DNA from: Terriglobia bacterium
GTDB taxonomy: Bacteria; Acidobacteriota; Terriglobia; Bryobacterales; Bryobacteraceae
NCBI GenBank assembly: GCA_025350105.1
Contig: JANXYJ010000136.1
Location: 1-47,984, forward strand
Length of the DNA: 47,984 bases
Direction: 5' to 3'
Below are positions 25,444-34,293 of the stretch, one piece after another. The notes below the pieces were generated by a model that ran no database searches, was not told the origin of the DNA, and saw only the letters and a list, made by a program, of their open reading frames with translations. The position numbers and the translations under genes were made by a program. The stretch's first letter is position 1, and every line of letters begins with the position of its first letter.

Positions 25444-26871
25444 CCGTGCTGCAGCGAGTTGTTCGGCTTCCAGTTGGCGAACCGACTTTCCCGCGACCAG
25501 GCCGAAGAGCAAGTGCGCATACAGCACCACTTCACGCCAGCGGCGGAGATAGACGCGGGCAGTGCGCAAAGAGAAGAGCTTGCCCAGCGGCAGCACTTCG
25601 TACTCATAGGCCGCGAGCAGGGAATTGAAGCGCGTGAGGTAGCGGGCGTCTGCCTGGGTGGTCTTGTAAGCCACGCGCTTGCTGATGCCGATGTGGCTGA
25701 ACATGTTCAGGGCCATGGCGCGGCGCAGGATCAGCCCTCCGGTTTCAAAGACGATGGAGTTGGCCGGAATGTCCGCGGTAACCTGCACGGTTTCGCCGGT
25801 GAAGAGATCCACTTTGAAGTAGTCGGCTTGATTACCGTATTTGGCCGCAAACACGATGGGCTTGTTTTTCAATGATCGGCGGAGAAACCAGGGCACGGCT
25901 TTGCGAAAGCGCGCAAAGTATTTGGCCACTTCCTCGGCCCGTAGGCGGGTGCGGTCTTCCTGGGCATAAAACGTTTCCAGCTTGGTCTGGTTTTGCTCCA
26001 GATACTGGGCGAGATGTGCCGGGCGCTGAGTAAACCAGTCCTGGGCGGCAATGGAGAATCCATTGGCCGAATCCCAGGAATCGCCGCTGACCATGATTTT
26101 CAGATCGAAGGGCGCTTTTGTGTTGGGGGACGCGGCTTGCTTGGAGGCAATGTACTGCTGCACGCGGATGGGCGTTTCCACGGTGGTGTTCAGATGGAAA
26201 ACATCCTTGTGCAGGAAGCAGTGATTGCTGGCGAACGGGATGGCGTATTGGGGCCGCACGGTGTTCATGAAGTCGACGAAGGACTGGGCGTAGAGGCTGG
26301 GATCTTCATAGGCGGGCGTGCGGGCGTCTGTGTATTGGTAACAAATACGATCGTTCGCGGAGCTGTGACTGCGGAAAGCGAAATCAAATTGCTTGTGCTG
26401 GTTCAGAATCTGACGTAGCGGTGCGCCCATGAACTTGGCGTCGTTGGCGTTGAGAAGGGAAACGCCTTCGGCTTCGATGACGACAGCGCTATCGCCCCAT
26501 GGAGAGAACTGATACGAGGTGAGTTTGAAGTCCTGATGGACTGAGTAAGATTTTCCGTGCGGGACTTCGATGATGTTGGTGAAGCCCATCGCCTTCAGGT
26601 CGCGCCAGGTGCGGGCGGAGCGTTCCAGCGGAATGATGATGGGTGTCTGTTTGGAGAATTTGCGCAAGGTGGCGCCGTGGAAATGATCCCAGTGCACGTG
26701 GGTGATGTAGATGGCATCGGGCTGGAGATCCTGGATCAATTCCTTTTTCACCGGCGGATAGTTCCACCAGGAGCGCCAATAGCAACTGCCCAGCAGCCAA
26801 GGATCGGTGAGCAGAGTCTTGCCGCCGCTGCGAACCAGGAGAGAGGCGTGGGAAAGGACTTGGAAGAACAT
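25441..26871 (-). CDS. MBL-fold metallohydrolase (UlaG/CMAH-like)
   Basis: A 476-residue protein. The N-terminal ~230 residues form a metallo-beta-lactamase fold: LTDPWLLGSCYWRSWWNYPP, then the metal motif THVHWDHFHG with H58, H60, D62 and H63, and later LNANDAKFMG supplying further ligands. The C-terminal half lacks a domain I can name. The arrangement resembles the hydrolase-like part of CMP-N-acetylneuraminate hydroxylase, without a Rieske centre. It is the last gene of the minus-strand polysaccharide locus and probably acts on a nucleotide sugar or lipid-linked glycan. The ATG at 26871 fits the fold; the longer open frame overlaps the preceding fucose gene and is unlikely. Confidence 0.78.
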   Translation of the reverse strand: MFFQVLSHASLLVRSGGKTLLTDPWLLGSCYWRSWWNYPPVKKELIQDLQPDAIYITHVHWDHFHGATLRKFSKQTPIIIPLERSARTWRDLKAMGFTNIIEVPHGKSYSVHQDFKLTSYQFSPWGDSAVVIEAEGVSLLNANDAKFMGAPLRQILNQHKQFDFAFRSHSSANDRICYQYTDARTPAYEDPSLYAQSFVDFMNTVRPQYAIPFASNHCFLHKDVFHLNTTVETPIRVQQYIASKQAASPNTKAPFDLKIMVSGDSWDSANGFSIAAQDWFTQRPAHLAQYLEQNQTKLETFYAQEDRTRLRAEEVAKYFARFRKAVPWFLRRSLKNKPIVFAAKYGNQADYFKVDLFTGETVQVTADIPANSIVFETGGLILRRAMALNMFSHIGISKRVAYKTTQADARYLTRFNSLLAAYEYEVLPLGKLFSLRTARVYLRRWREVVLYAHLLFGLVAGKSVRQLEAEQLAAAR

Positions 26872-26972
26872 AGTGATTTGTAGTTGCTGCTTACGGCGCT
26901 CCCTTACGGTCGCAGCTTTGTGCCAGGTTTTGGAGCTTGGATATGCATCCCTGCTGGGCCTGGGCGCCCTGC

Positions 26973-27938
26973 CTAAGCGACGGAGGAAACTTGGTGTTCC
27001 AAATACCACTGATAGGTTGCGCGAATGCCGTCGGCCAATGGAATGGATGGCCGCCAGCCAGTAGACTGCAGGCGGGAGACATCCAATAGCTTGCGCGGAG
27101 TGCCATCGGGTTTGCTGGAGTCGAAGACAATCTCGCCGTCAAAGCCCACGGTGGCGCCGATCAAATCCGCGAGTTCTCGAATCGTCACGTCGCTGCCGGT
27201 GCCTACGTTGACGATGCGTTCGTCGTCCCAGTGCTGCATAAGATGGACCGCGGCGGAGGCGAGGTCGTCCACATGCAGAAATTCGCGGCGCGGGGTGCCG
27301 GAACCCCAGACGGAAACCTGCGATTGGCCATTGATTTTGGCTTCGTGAAACTTGCGCATCAGCGCGGGCAGCACGTGTGAGCTTTGCAGATCGAAGTTAT
27401 CGCCGGGGCCGTAGAGGTTGGTGGGCATTAAACAAATGCCGTTGAAATTGTATTGGCGCCGGAATGCCTGAATCAGCTTGATGCCGGCAATTTTGGCGAT
27501 GGCGTACCACTCATTGGTGGGCTCCAGCGGACCGGTGAGCAGGGCGTCTTCGGTCATCGGCTGCGGCGCGAACTTGGGATAGATGCAAGACGAGCCAAGG
27601 AACACCAGCTTCTTTGCGCCATGGTCGAGCGCCGACTTCAGGATGTTGGTTTGCATGGCCAGGTTGTCGTAAATGAAGTCCGCCGGATAGCTGGAGTTGG
27701 CTAAAATACCGCCGACTTTGGCGGCGCAGAGGAAGACGAACTCCGGACGCTCGGCCTTAAAGAAGTTGTCGACGGCCGCCTGATTGCGGAGGTCGAGTTC
27801 CTTGGACGTGCGCAGCAGCAGGCGTGAAAAGCCCTGCTGCTGCAATTGACGCACGACGCCGGAGCCCACCAGGCCCCGGTGTCCGGCGACAAAGACGGCA
27901 GAATCGTTGTGCATGGTCATCGTTTTAGGCGTAGGCAT
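26973..27938 (-). CDS. fcl: GDP-L-fucose synthase
   Basis: A 321-residue short-chain dehydrogenase/reductase converting GDP-4-keto-6-deoxymannose to GDP-L-fucose by 3,5-epimerisation and NADPH reduction. The nucleotide-binding site is [13 protein letters not shown], the catalytic serine lies in LGSSCIYP and the Tyr-Lys pair in [22 protein letters not shown] and [11 protein letters not shown] complete the family pattern. It directly follows gmd, overlapping its end by 14 bases if ATG 27938 is used; ATG 27920 or 27914 would avoid the overlap, but AGGT lies before the first. Confidence 0.94.
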   Translation of the reverse strand: MPTPKTMTMHNDSAVFVAGHRGLVGSGVVRQLQQQGFSRLLLRTSKELDLRNQAAVDNFFKAERPEFVFLCAAKVGGILANSSYPADFIYDNLAMQTNILKSALDHGAKKLVFLGSSCIYPKFAPQPMTEDALLTGPLEPTNEWYAIAKIAGIKLIQAFRRQYNFNGICLMPTNLYGPGDNFDLQSSHVLPALMRKFHEAKINGQSQVSVWGSGTPRREFLHVDDLASAAVHLMQHWDDERIVNVGTGSDVTIRELADLIGATVGFDGEIVFDSSKPDGTPRKLLDVSRLQSTGWRPSIPLADGIRATYQWYLEHQVSSVA

Positions 27939-29028
27939 GTTCGACCTGAGGGACGCCGTGGCCGTGATCCACCAGGAAGCGTTCGCGCTTGGCCAGATCC
28001 AAATCGTGCTGGATCATGCGATGGACCAGAGTGGGGAAGTCGACCTTACATTTCCAACCTAATTCGCGTTGGGCTTTGGAGGGATCGCCCAGCAGATAGT
28101 CTACTTCAGTGGGACGGCGGTAGCGGGGATCGATTTCCACGTGTTTGCGCCAGTCCATCTCCAGGGCGGCGGCGGCGGTGTCGAGCAATTCCCGCACGGT
28201 ATGCGACTCACCGGTGGCGACGACGTAATCGCCGGGCTGAACCTGCTGTAGCATCAGCCACATGGCTTCGACGAAATCCGCCGCATGACCCCAGTCGCGC
28301 GACGAATCGAGGTTGCCCAGGTAGAGCTTATCTTGGAGGCCAAGTTTAATGCGGGTAAGCGCGCGGGTGATTTTACGGGTGACGAAGGTTTCGCCGCGGC
28401 GTTCGGATTCATGATTAAACAAAATGCCGTTGCTGATGAACATCTTGTAGGCTTCGCGGTAGTTGATGGAAAACCAATGGGCGGCCACTTTCGCTACCGC
28501 GTACGGACTGCGCGGATAGAACGGAGTGGCTTCGTTTTGCGGGGGCGCGGCTGCGCCGAACATTTCCGATGAGCCCGCCTGATACAGCCGGATCTGTTTG
28601 CCCTGCGCGTCACAGGCGCAGCGTACCGCTTCCAGCATACGAAGCGCGCCCATGGCGACGGCGTCGGCGGTGTATTCGGGTTGATCGAAAGAAACGCGAA
28701 CGTGGGATTGCGCGGCCAGGTTGTAAACTTCGTCGGGCTGAATATCGTCCAGCATTTTGCGCAGGCCGCCGCCATCGGTGACGTCGCCGTAGTGCAACAG
28801 CAGGCGGGCGCTGCGTTCATGCGGATCCGTGTAGATGGAATCGAGCCGAGCTGTGTTGAAAGTGGAAGCACGACGGACTACGCCGTGCACGAGGTAGCCT
28901 TTGCTGAGCAGGAATTCCGCTAAATACGATCCGTCCTGTCCGGTGATTCCAGTAATGAGCGCAACTTTGTTTTGGGTGGGGTTTTGGGTGGGGTTTTGGG
29001 TGTGGGTAGTGTTTTGTGGGTTGGGCAT
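27925..29028 (-). CDS. gmd: GDP-mannose 4,6-dehydratase
   Basis: A 367-residue SDR enzyme that makes GDP-4-keto-6-deoxymannose from GDP-mannose, the precursor of GDP-L-fucose. It has [17 protein letters not shown] for NADP binding, the SSEMFG catalytic segment and the Tyr-Lys pair in [11 protein letters not shown], then [15 protein letters not shown], typical of Gmd. The first 20 residues are a Thr/Gln/Asn-rich extension, produced by an in-frame 12-bp tandem repeat coding TQNP. The gene is adjacent to fcl, giving a complete GDP-fucose branch. Confidence 0.95.
   Translation of the reverse strand: MPNPQNTTHTQNPTQNPTQNKVALITGITGQDGSYLAEFLLSKGYLVHGVVRRASTFNTARLDSIYTDPHERSARLLLHYGDVTDGGGLRKMLDDIQPDEVYNLAAQSHVRVSFDQPEYTADAVAMGALRMLEAVRCACDAQGKQIRLYQAGSSEMFGAAAPPQNEATPFYPRSPYAVAKVAAHWFSINYREAYKMFISNGILFNHESERRGETFVTRKITRALTRIKLGLQDKLYLGNLDSSRDWGHAADFVEAMWLMLQQVQPGDYVVATGESHTVRELLDTAAAALEMDWRKHVEIDPRYRRPTEVDYLLGDPSKAQRELGWKCKVDFPTLVHRMIQHDLDLAKRERFLVDHGHGVPQVEHAYA
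28969..29004 (-). repeat. 12-bp in-frame tandem repeat at the gmd 5' end
   Basis: Three units of gttttgggtggg (28969, 28981, 28993; the third ends tgtg) code for repeated TQNP in the N-terminal tail of Gmd. The length is a multiple of three, so copy-number change would not break the gene. Confidence 0.85.
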
Positions 29029-29069
29029 GTTTTTCCAGTATTAGAGTAAAATCGTGTAATTTCCCGTGA

Positions 29070-30260
29070 TTATCGCTTTGTGTCGACCCAGGGTAGACGG
29101 AGCAGATCTCGCAAAGGAGCCCGCCGAGCGGAGTCAACAGCATCAAGCAGAGGTTGATTGGGCGTTTGGCCGGGCAAGTAGTCTGCCCGTAGTTCCCATA
29201 AGGTCCAGCCGCCCAGGGAGTGGCCGCGGGCGAAAGCAACTTTTTCGGTAACCGATTCGGCGTCGTCGTAAGTAATGAATTGGGTGGTGTGGTCCGCGTT
29301 AGCGGGAATGCTGAGATAGGGCACGCGGGCTTGTAGATCGCGGTGGAAAGTTGTGGCCGGCAAGAGCATCCCCGGAGGCAGCAGGCCCTGCGCCACCAGC
29401 GCCTGGTAATAAGTCTGCGTGAGTTTGGGCTCACGGTCCCAATGTTGGCCGGGCCCGCTGACCGAACTGTCGCTCCAAACATAACCGAAGAACGGAATGC
29501 CGATGTTGATTTTGTTAGGCGGCACGCCTTTATCGGTAAATTTCCAAACCGCGGAGTCGACGGAAAATACCGTAGCATCTGGCGAAAACAAGGCCGCGTT
29601 GTGCCATGAATAGGGATTCCAGGTGCCGGTGAGATCGTAGGTCATCACGGTTAAGCGATCGAGATCACCGATGACGGTGCCCCAGAACGCGGAGTCCGTG
29701 ACGATGGCGTCGGCGGACAGGATGCGCGCTCCTAAGCGGCTACGCAGCGCGGAAAGCAGCCGCTTCATGCCGGGTCCGTTGCCGGAGGGCTGAAATGGCT
29801 CCCAATCGATGTCGAGACCGTCGAAGCCATAGGTATTGACGGCGCGGAGCAGGTTGTCGGCGAGCGCATTCAAATTTGTGTTGGTTGCGGTGTTCAGGCT
29901 GGATGTGTCGCCGGTCCAATAGGGTTGCGCCACGGCCGGCAAGGCTTTCACGCCGTGCGCGTGGGCCTGTGCCACCAGTGCAGGAGCGTCGATGGCGACG
30001 CGTTGTAGATCCAAGTCCAGCGTTCCATCGGCGCGGACGATGGCCCATGCATGGGCAATATGGGTCAGCGCGCTCCAGTGAATTTCGGTAATGGGCAAGG
30101 GTTGCTTTCCCCAAGGCGTCCAGAAGCCCAGGCTCCATTGCAGGCTTGGGGGGCCAGTCCGGTTCGGCGCGCCGCAAAGTTGCGTCGTGGTGAGCGCAAG
30201 CATCAGGCTGATGCCCAATCGGCGTCCCCAGCCATTTCGAGTTGTAGAGTAAGGCGACAT
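29070..30260 (-). CDS. GH18 family glycoside hydrolase
   Basis: A 396-residue exported or anchored protein; the N-terminus has a basic stretch and hydrophobic helix (LGISLMLALTTTQLCG) that may be a signal peptide. The (beta/alpha)8 catalytic motif DGLDIDWE is complete: D147, D150, D152 and the acid E154. LTVMTYDLTGTWNP and the Trp of GGWTLWELRADY fit the substrate pocket. GH18 enzymes cleave beta-1,4 GlcNAc-containing chains; the chain in question may be the polymer made by this locus. It starts two bases after the MraY-type gene's stop. Confidence 0.88.
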   Translation of the reverse strand: MSPYSTTRNGWGRRLGISLMLALTTTQLCGAPNRTGPPSLQWSLGFWTPWGKQPLPITEIHWSALTHIAHAWAIVRADGTLDLDLQRVAIDAPALVAQAHAHGVKALPAVAQPYWTGDTSSLNTATNTNLNALADNLLRAVNTYGFDGLDIDWEPFQPSGNGPGMKRLLSALRSRLGARILSADAIVTDSAFWGTVIGDLDRLTVMTYDLTGTWNPYSWHNAALFSPDATVFSVDSAVWKFTDKGVPPNKINIGIPFFGYVWSDSSVSGPGQHWDREPKLTQTYYQALVAQGLLPPGMLLPATTFHRDLQARVPYLSIPANADHTTQFITYDDAESVTEKVAFARGHSLGGWTLWELRADYLPGQTPNQPLLDAVDSARRAPLRDLLRLPWVDTKR

Positions 30261-30262
30261 GC

Positions 30263-31777
30263 TTATCCGGCGGCGGAATTTTCGAAAGGTGGTTCGAAAG
30301 GCGGTTCGGTGGCTGGGCGGCGTGTGGTGGGAACCCGAAAGGGCGCAGGCTTACGTGTGCTGACCACCAATGTGGAGGCGCGCAGTGCCTCGGCCTTCGC
30401 CTCCAGCGTTTGTTTCAAAACGTCGGTAAGTTGGACAGGGATCCCGTTGAGCACGCCATCGCAGGAACCGGTGCGGACCAAGGTAAGATAGCCCAATCCG
30501 GAGAGCGGCACGGTCACGTTCCAGGCGTCGCTGTCCAGATGGTTGCGGCCCTGTTCCCAGAAAAAGCGTTCGCCCAATTTCATGGCGCTGCAGGCAAAGC
30601 CGAATTCATCACCGGCAGCAACCAGAACGCCCCAACATTCGTCCGGGGTTTCAGCCTGGCGCAGTTTGGCCGCATAGTCCAAAAGCGCAATGCGCATTTT
30701 CATATCGGAACGGAAGTTCCAGTGGCGGATGCTGTTGGCCAGGGCGTGAAACTCGGTGTAACGCAGCTTCACGATGAACAAAGCCAGCGTCACGGCGAGC
30801 ACGGCGCAAGCTGCCGTTGCCACCTGCACCTGGGCAAAGGTTAAGATGCCAGCGGCGATGCCACCGAGCGCGGCCACGGCCCACATCAGCCGCACGGTAT
30901 TGCGCGACGAGTATCCAACCCGTAACAGGCGATGGTGCACGTGGCCCTGGTCCGCGCCAAAGATGGGCTTCGATGCCAGGAAGCGGCGGACAATGGCCAG
31001 CGACATATCGAGCAAGGGAACGATGAAGGCAATGATGGGCGCGAAGGTGCCCAGTAAACGGGTGGAGTCGTTGGCCCATCGAATGCCCAATATGCCCAAT
31101 AGAAAGCCGACGGTGAGGCTGCCGGAATCGCCTAGAAAGATGGAGGCGGGAGTCCAGTTAAAGATCAGGAAGGCGGCCAGCGCAGCGGCGAGCGGAAGGG
31201 CGAGCAGGACCAATCCAGTATCGCCACAAAGTAACGCGCCAACGGCGGCGGCAAGCGCTCCAATCATGCCCACGCCGCCTGCCAATCCGTCCACACCGTC
31301 CACCAGGTTAAGAGCATTCATGCAAATTAACAGCCACAGCATGGTGACAGGCACGCCAATGTAAGGATGAAGCGGCTTGCCCGCGAAGGAATGCAATTGC
31401 AGGCCTGCCCCACAGGCGAAAGCGGCGGCGACGACTTGCCCCGCTAGCTTTTGCTTTGCGTTCAGACCGATGACATCGTCCAGCAGACCGGTGATGAAAG
31501 CGAAGAAAGCAACTGGAATCGATAGCCAAGCGAAAAGGAACGCGGGGTGAAGCTGGAAACCGAGGTAAGGGGCCGCCAAAAAAATGAGTGCCGCCGAACC
31601 GGTATAGCCCAACATCACCGAAACGCCGCCGATGCGGGGGACGCGGTGCAGGTGGAACTTGCGATGCTGGTCCGGTTCGTCAAACCAATTCAGGTGCGCG
31701 GCCAGCATGCGCACCAAGGGCGTGAAGATCAGGCAAAGCAGGAAGGCTGCGAGGCTGGTATAGAGGGCGGTGGTCAC
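30263..31777 (-). CDS. MraY/WecA-type polyprenyl-phosphate sugar-1-phosphate transferase with C-terminal domain
   Basis: A 504-residue polytopic enzyme, a paralog of the one at 12250-13782 with which it aligns almost without gaps through the core: D100-D101 (LLDDVIG), NLVDGVDGL with D160 and D163, FLGDSGS, and the HVHHRL histidines. As in the paralog the membrane core is followed by a soluble tail of about 150 residues, here beginning with RIALLDYAAKLRQAE and showing PDECWGVLVAAGDEFGF. The last 20 residues include the repeat EPPFEPPFE from a 12-bp DNA duplication. It would start synthesis of the repeat unit of this locus. Confidence 0.92.
   Translation of the reverse strand: MTTALYTSLAAFLLCLIFTPLVRMLAAHLNWFDEPDQHRKFHLHRVPRIGGVSVMLGYTGSAALIFLAAPYLGFQLHPAFLFAWLSIPVAFFAFITGLLDDVIGLNAKQKLAGQVVAAAFACGAGLQLHSFAGKPLHPYIGVPVTMLWLLICMNALNLVDGVDGLAGGVGMIGALAAAVGALLCGDTGLVLLALPLAAALAAFLIFNWTPASIFLGDSGSLTVGFLLGILGIRWANDSTRLLGTFAPIIAFIVPLLDMSLAIVRRFLASKPIFGADQGHVHHRLLRVGYSSRNTVRLMWAVAALGGIAAGILTFAQVQVATAACAVLAVTLALFIVKLRYTEFHALANSIRHWNFRSDMKMRIALLDYAAKLRQAETPDECWGVLVAAGDEFGFACSAMKLGERFFWEQGRNHLDSDAWNVTVPLSGLGYLTLVRTGSCDGVLNGIPVQLTDVLKQTLEAKAEALRASTLVVSTRKPAPFRVPTTRRPATEPPFEPPFENSAAG
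30281..30304 (-). repeat. 12-bp in-frame tandem duplication near a gene 3' end
   Basis: The units ttcgaaaggtgg (30281-30292) and ttcgaaaggcgg (30293-30304) code for the repeated Pro-Pro-Phe-Glu at the C-terminus of the MraY-type protein. A further degenerate copy follows. Confidence 0.8.
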
Positions 31778-31828
31778 TGGACTTTTCTCCGTAAGTCAGT
31801 TGTCGAAAGGAGACCAGTTCTGCTTGGA

Positions 31829-33112
31829 CTAGTCGGACGCTGCGGCCGCTGGTGCGAACTCTGCCGCGGATGAGCGCTGCTGGGAAGTCATCCGATGGGC
31901 ATGCGAATGGATGGAAGCGTCATTTGACGCCGGATTTACAGAAAGACCGCGGAAAGGAGGCCAATGCGCCAGGCGCTGGGCAAAATGCGGGAGATCAAAC
32001 TGCGACGCAATTTCCAGGGAGATTTTGCCGGCGTCCGGCAGAGCCAGCGCGCGCTCCATTGCATCGCAGTATTGCCGCGGTTCGCGATCATTCACGACGA
32101 AGCCATTGCCATTGGGCTGAATCAATTCATCGGTACCGCTGACGGCGGTGGACACCAGCGGCTTGCCGCAGGCCATGGCTTCAATCATGGAAGTGCACCA
32201 GCCCTCGGCGAAGGAACCGAAGAGGATCAGATCGGCCGCATTCAAGTAGTCGGCCACCTTCGATTGCGGAAGAAATCCGGTGATCCTGACGTGGCCAGCA
32301 ACATTGCGAAGTTTGGCGTGCTCCAGCAGAGCCTCGCGATCCTCGCCGTCACCGGCGAAGATCAAGTGCGCGCTGGGGTGTTTCTGCGCAAAGTGCGCAA
32401 AGGCGTCGATCAATAATTCCCAACCCTTGAAGCGGCCAATTCGTCCAGCGTTCACAAACACGGTGCTTTCCTGCGGGATGTCCAACTGGCGGCGGAGGGC
32501 TGCTGCGTCGGCGGGATGGAACAGATCCGTATTGAAGCTGGTAGGCAGTTGCACCACTCGCTGTGCCGACAAGCGGCCGTTGCTGCGCGCGATCATACGG
32601 GCGATGGCGGCTTGGTCGCCGGTGGCGAAGATCATGTCGGCACGATCGAGAGCCGAAAACAAGCGCTTTTCATACACTGCGGCCAAATGCTTGCCGTACC
32701 AATAGCGCGAAAGGCTGAGCGGGTTTTCCACGCCCGGAAAATCGAAGCAAAGGCTATCCCATTCCCAATCCGCCACCGCCAACAGCACTTCCTGTCCTTG
32801 AATGAATACATTGCGGCAACCTTTCTCCAGAATCTGCTGGCGGTAGCGGCGCAGGGCGCGGAAGAAAGTTACGCGCACCGGCACCAGGGGCTTGGCGGCG
32901 GCGGGCTGGCGCCGGCACACGGAAAGAAACCAGTAGGCAACGCCGTCGATGGTCTTCTCAATCCACTGGCCGATGGGTTCGTCCCCCTTCGACATACCCA
33001 CCAGCGCAAGGCGCGGGCCGTAGAGTTTCATCAGGCACCGAACCATCGTGAGCTGGCCGCCGACCGGAAAAGTCTCGAAGTCGGAACCTTCGATGAGCAA
33101 GACGTCAGGCAT
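31829..33112 (-). CDS. GT4 family glycosyltransferase
   Basis: A 427-residue GT-B glycosyltransferase. It begins MPDVLLIEGSDFETFPVGGQL with the Gly-rich loop, and has the donor-site pattern FGSFAEGWCTSMIEAMACGKPLVSTAVSGTDELI (split across the glutamates of EX7E). VFVNAGRIGRFKGWELLIDAF marks the start of the C-terminal domain. The C-terminal 30 residues are polar and Ala/Ser-rich. Its ATG lies inside the end of the GT26 gene (8-base overlap), so the two are coupled. Confidence 0.85.
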   Translation of the reverse strand: MPDVLLIEGSDFETFPVGGQLTMVRCLMKLYGPRLALVGMSKGDEPIGQWIEKTIDGVAYWFLSVCRRQPAAAKPLVPVRVTFFRALRRYRQQILEKGCRNVFIQGQEVLLAVADWEWDSLCFDFPGVENPLSLSRYWYGKHLAAVYEKRLFSALDRADMIFATGDQAAIARMIARSNGRLSAQRVVQLPTSFNTDLFHPADAAALRRQLDIPQESTVFVNAGRIGRFKGWELLIDAFAHFAQKHPSAHLIFAGDGEDREALLEHAKLRNVAGHVRITGFLPQSKVADYLNAADLILFGSFAEGWCTSMIEAMACGKPLVSTAVSGTDELIQPNGNGFVVNDREPRQYCDAMERALALPDAGKISLEIASQFDLPHFAQRLAHWPPFRGLSVNPASNDASIHSHAHRMTSQQRSSAAEFAPAAAASD

Positions 33113-34076
33113 GCATGCCCTTCGCTTTCGCTGCTTTTACCGGAGAACTGGCCGGAGAGCTAAGCGGCAGTTCTCCCCGGTTTGAATGAACCGGCCGGCC
33201 AAGTGCAGCGCTTACGCGTTGACCGGCCACCGCGGCCAGGAATGTGAAGCTATCCAGATTGCGGCGCCACAAACGTGCAGGTTCCTGAAACAGGCGATAG
33301 GCCCACTCCAGCCCGATGCGGCGCACGGGGGCAGGGCACCAGGGAATTTGCCCGGAATGAAAATCGAATGCGGCGCCGACACCGATGACGGAACTGCACT
33401 GCAGCGCGCTGCGGTTGCGCTCAATCCATTTTTCCTGTTTGGGGGCACCCAGGCCAACCCACAAAATATCGGCTTGCGCAAGATTGATTTGCTCGAGGAC
33501 TGCGGCGTCTTCTTCCGAAGGGGCCTGGCGGAAGGGCGGAGTGTGCGTGCCCGCCACCAGCAAACCGGGGAATTTGACCTGTAGATTCTGCGCCAGCGTT
33601 TGCGCCACGCCTTCGCCGCCGCCGTAGAAAAAGTGGCGCAGGCCGTGGGCGCGGCCGTGGCCGCATAAATACAACATGAGTTCCGGACCAGAAACGCGGC
33701 CGTAATGAGGATAGGAGAGCATGCGCGCGCCCAACACAATTCCGATGCCGTCAGGAAGCGTCAGGCCGGAGTTGGAAATGGCGCTGCGCATTTCCGGATC
33801 GCGCCGGCACAACAGAACCGAGTGCGGATTCACCAAAGAGATCGAGTGGCGGGCGGCCCGGCTTCTCCATTCGAGAACTGACTGGAGGACGGTTTCGGGC
33901 GTCACCAGGTGGAAGTCGACTCCAGCAATCGGGAAAGGGCGTCTTTCGGCGATTTCGTCGTCGGCAAAGGCACCCACTTCCCCAACCGGCAGAATGGGTT
34001 GGGCAAGTGCGGCATTTGCGGTGCGCGGAATAGCGGAGACGGGCGAGGCAGTGAGACTACTGTCTGTATCGATCAT
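33105..34076 (-). CDS. WecG/TagA/CpsF family glycosyltransferase (GT26)
   Basis: A 323-residue enzyme of the GT26 family, which adds ManNAc or ManNAcA to polyprenyl-diphosphate-GlcNAc. Signatures are PDGIGIVLGARML, the loop FYGGGEGVAQTLAQNLQ, and WVGLGAPKQEKWIERN at the end of the core. A 50-residue N-terminal extension precedes the core start (GVDFHLVTPETVLQSV). If the donor is UDP-ManNAc, it could be supplied by WecB of the plus-strand cluster. A 199-base gap containing an AT-rich stretch separates it from the preceding gene and may hold an internal promoter. Confidence 0.9.
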   Translation of the reverse strand: MIDTDSSLTASPVSAIPRTANAALAQPILPVGEVGAFADDEIAERRPFPIAGVDFHLVTPETVLQSVLEWRSRAARHSISLVNPHSVLLCRRDPEMRSAISNSGLTLPDGIGIVLGARMLSYPHYGRVSGPELMLYLCGHGRAHGLRHFFYGGGEGVAQTLAQNLQVKFPGLLVAGTHTPPFRQAPSEEDAAVLEQINLAQADILWVGLGAPKQEKWIERNRSALQCSSVIGVGAAFDFHSGQIPWCPAPVRRIGLEWAYRLFQEPARLWRRNLDSFTFLAAVAGQRVSAALGRPVHSNRGELPLSSPASSPVKAAKAKGMHA

Positions 34077-34185
34077 AAATGGGCTCCACGGCGGGGCTGA
34101 TCTGCGAATTGTGGTAAAAAAATTAGCGCTGGTTGCGCTTGATTCTCTGCTAGATTAGCCGGAGAAAATTGCAGCTTGCTGAATC

Positions 34186-34213
34186 CTGGATTTGGGTTTC
34201 TGGATTTGGGTAA
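34186..34213. repeat. 14-bp tandem duplication in an intergenic gap
   Basis: The unit ctggatttgggttt at 34186-34199 is followed by a near copy (ctggatttgggtaa) at 34200-34213, upstream of the GT26 gene. Confidence 0.8.
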
Positions 34214-34263
34214 TGAAAAGTGAATCTCGCCACGCGGCTTTTAGAATGCACTTAACTTTTTTG

Positions 34264-34293
34264 TGGCGCTGTGGTTTATGGCGCTGTGGTTTC
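34264..34293 (-). repeat. 15-bp tandem duplication spanning a stop codon
   Basis: The units tggcgctgtggttta (34264-34278) and tggcgctgtggtttc (34279-34293) differ only at the last base. On the coding (minus) strand the gene end reads Thr-Thr-Ala-Pro-stop and the next unit repeats Thr-Thr-Ala-Pro in the same frame. The single base difference is what creates the TAA stop. Confidence 0.85.
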
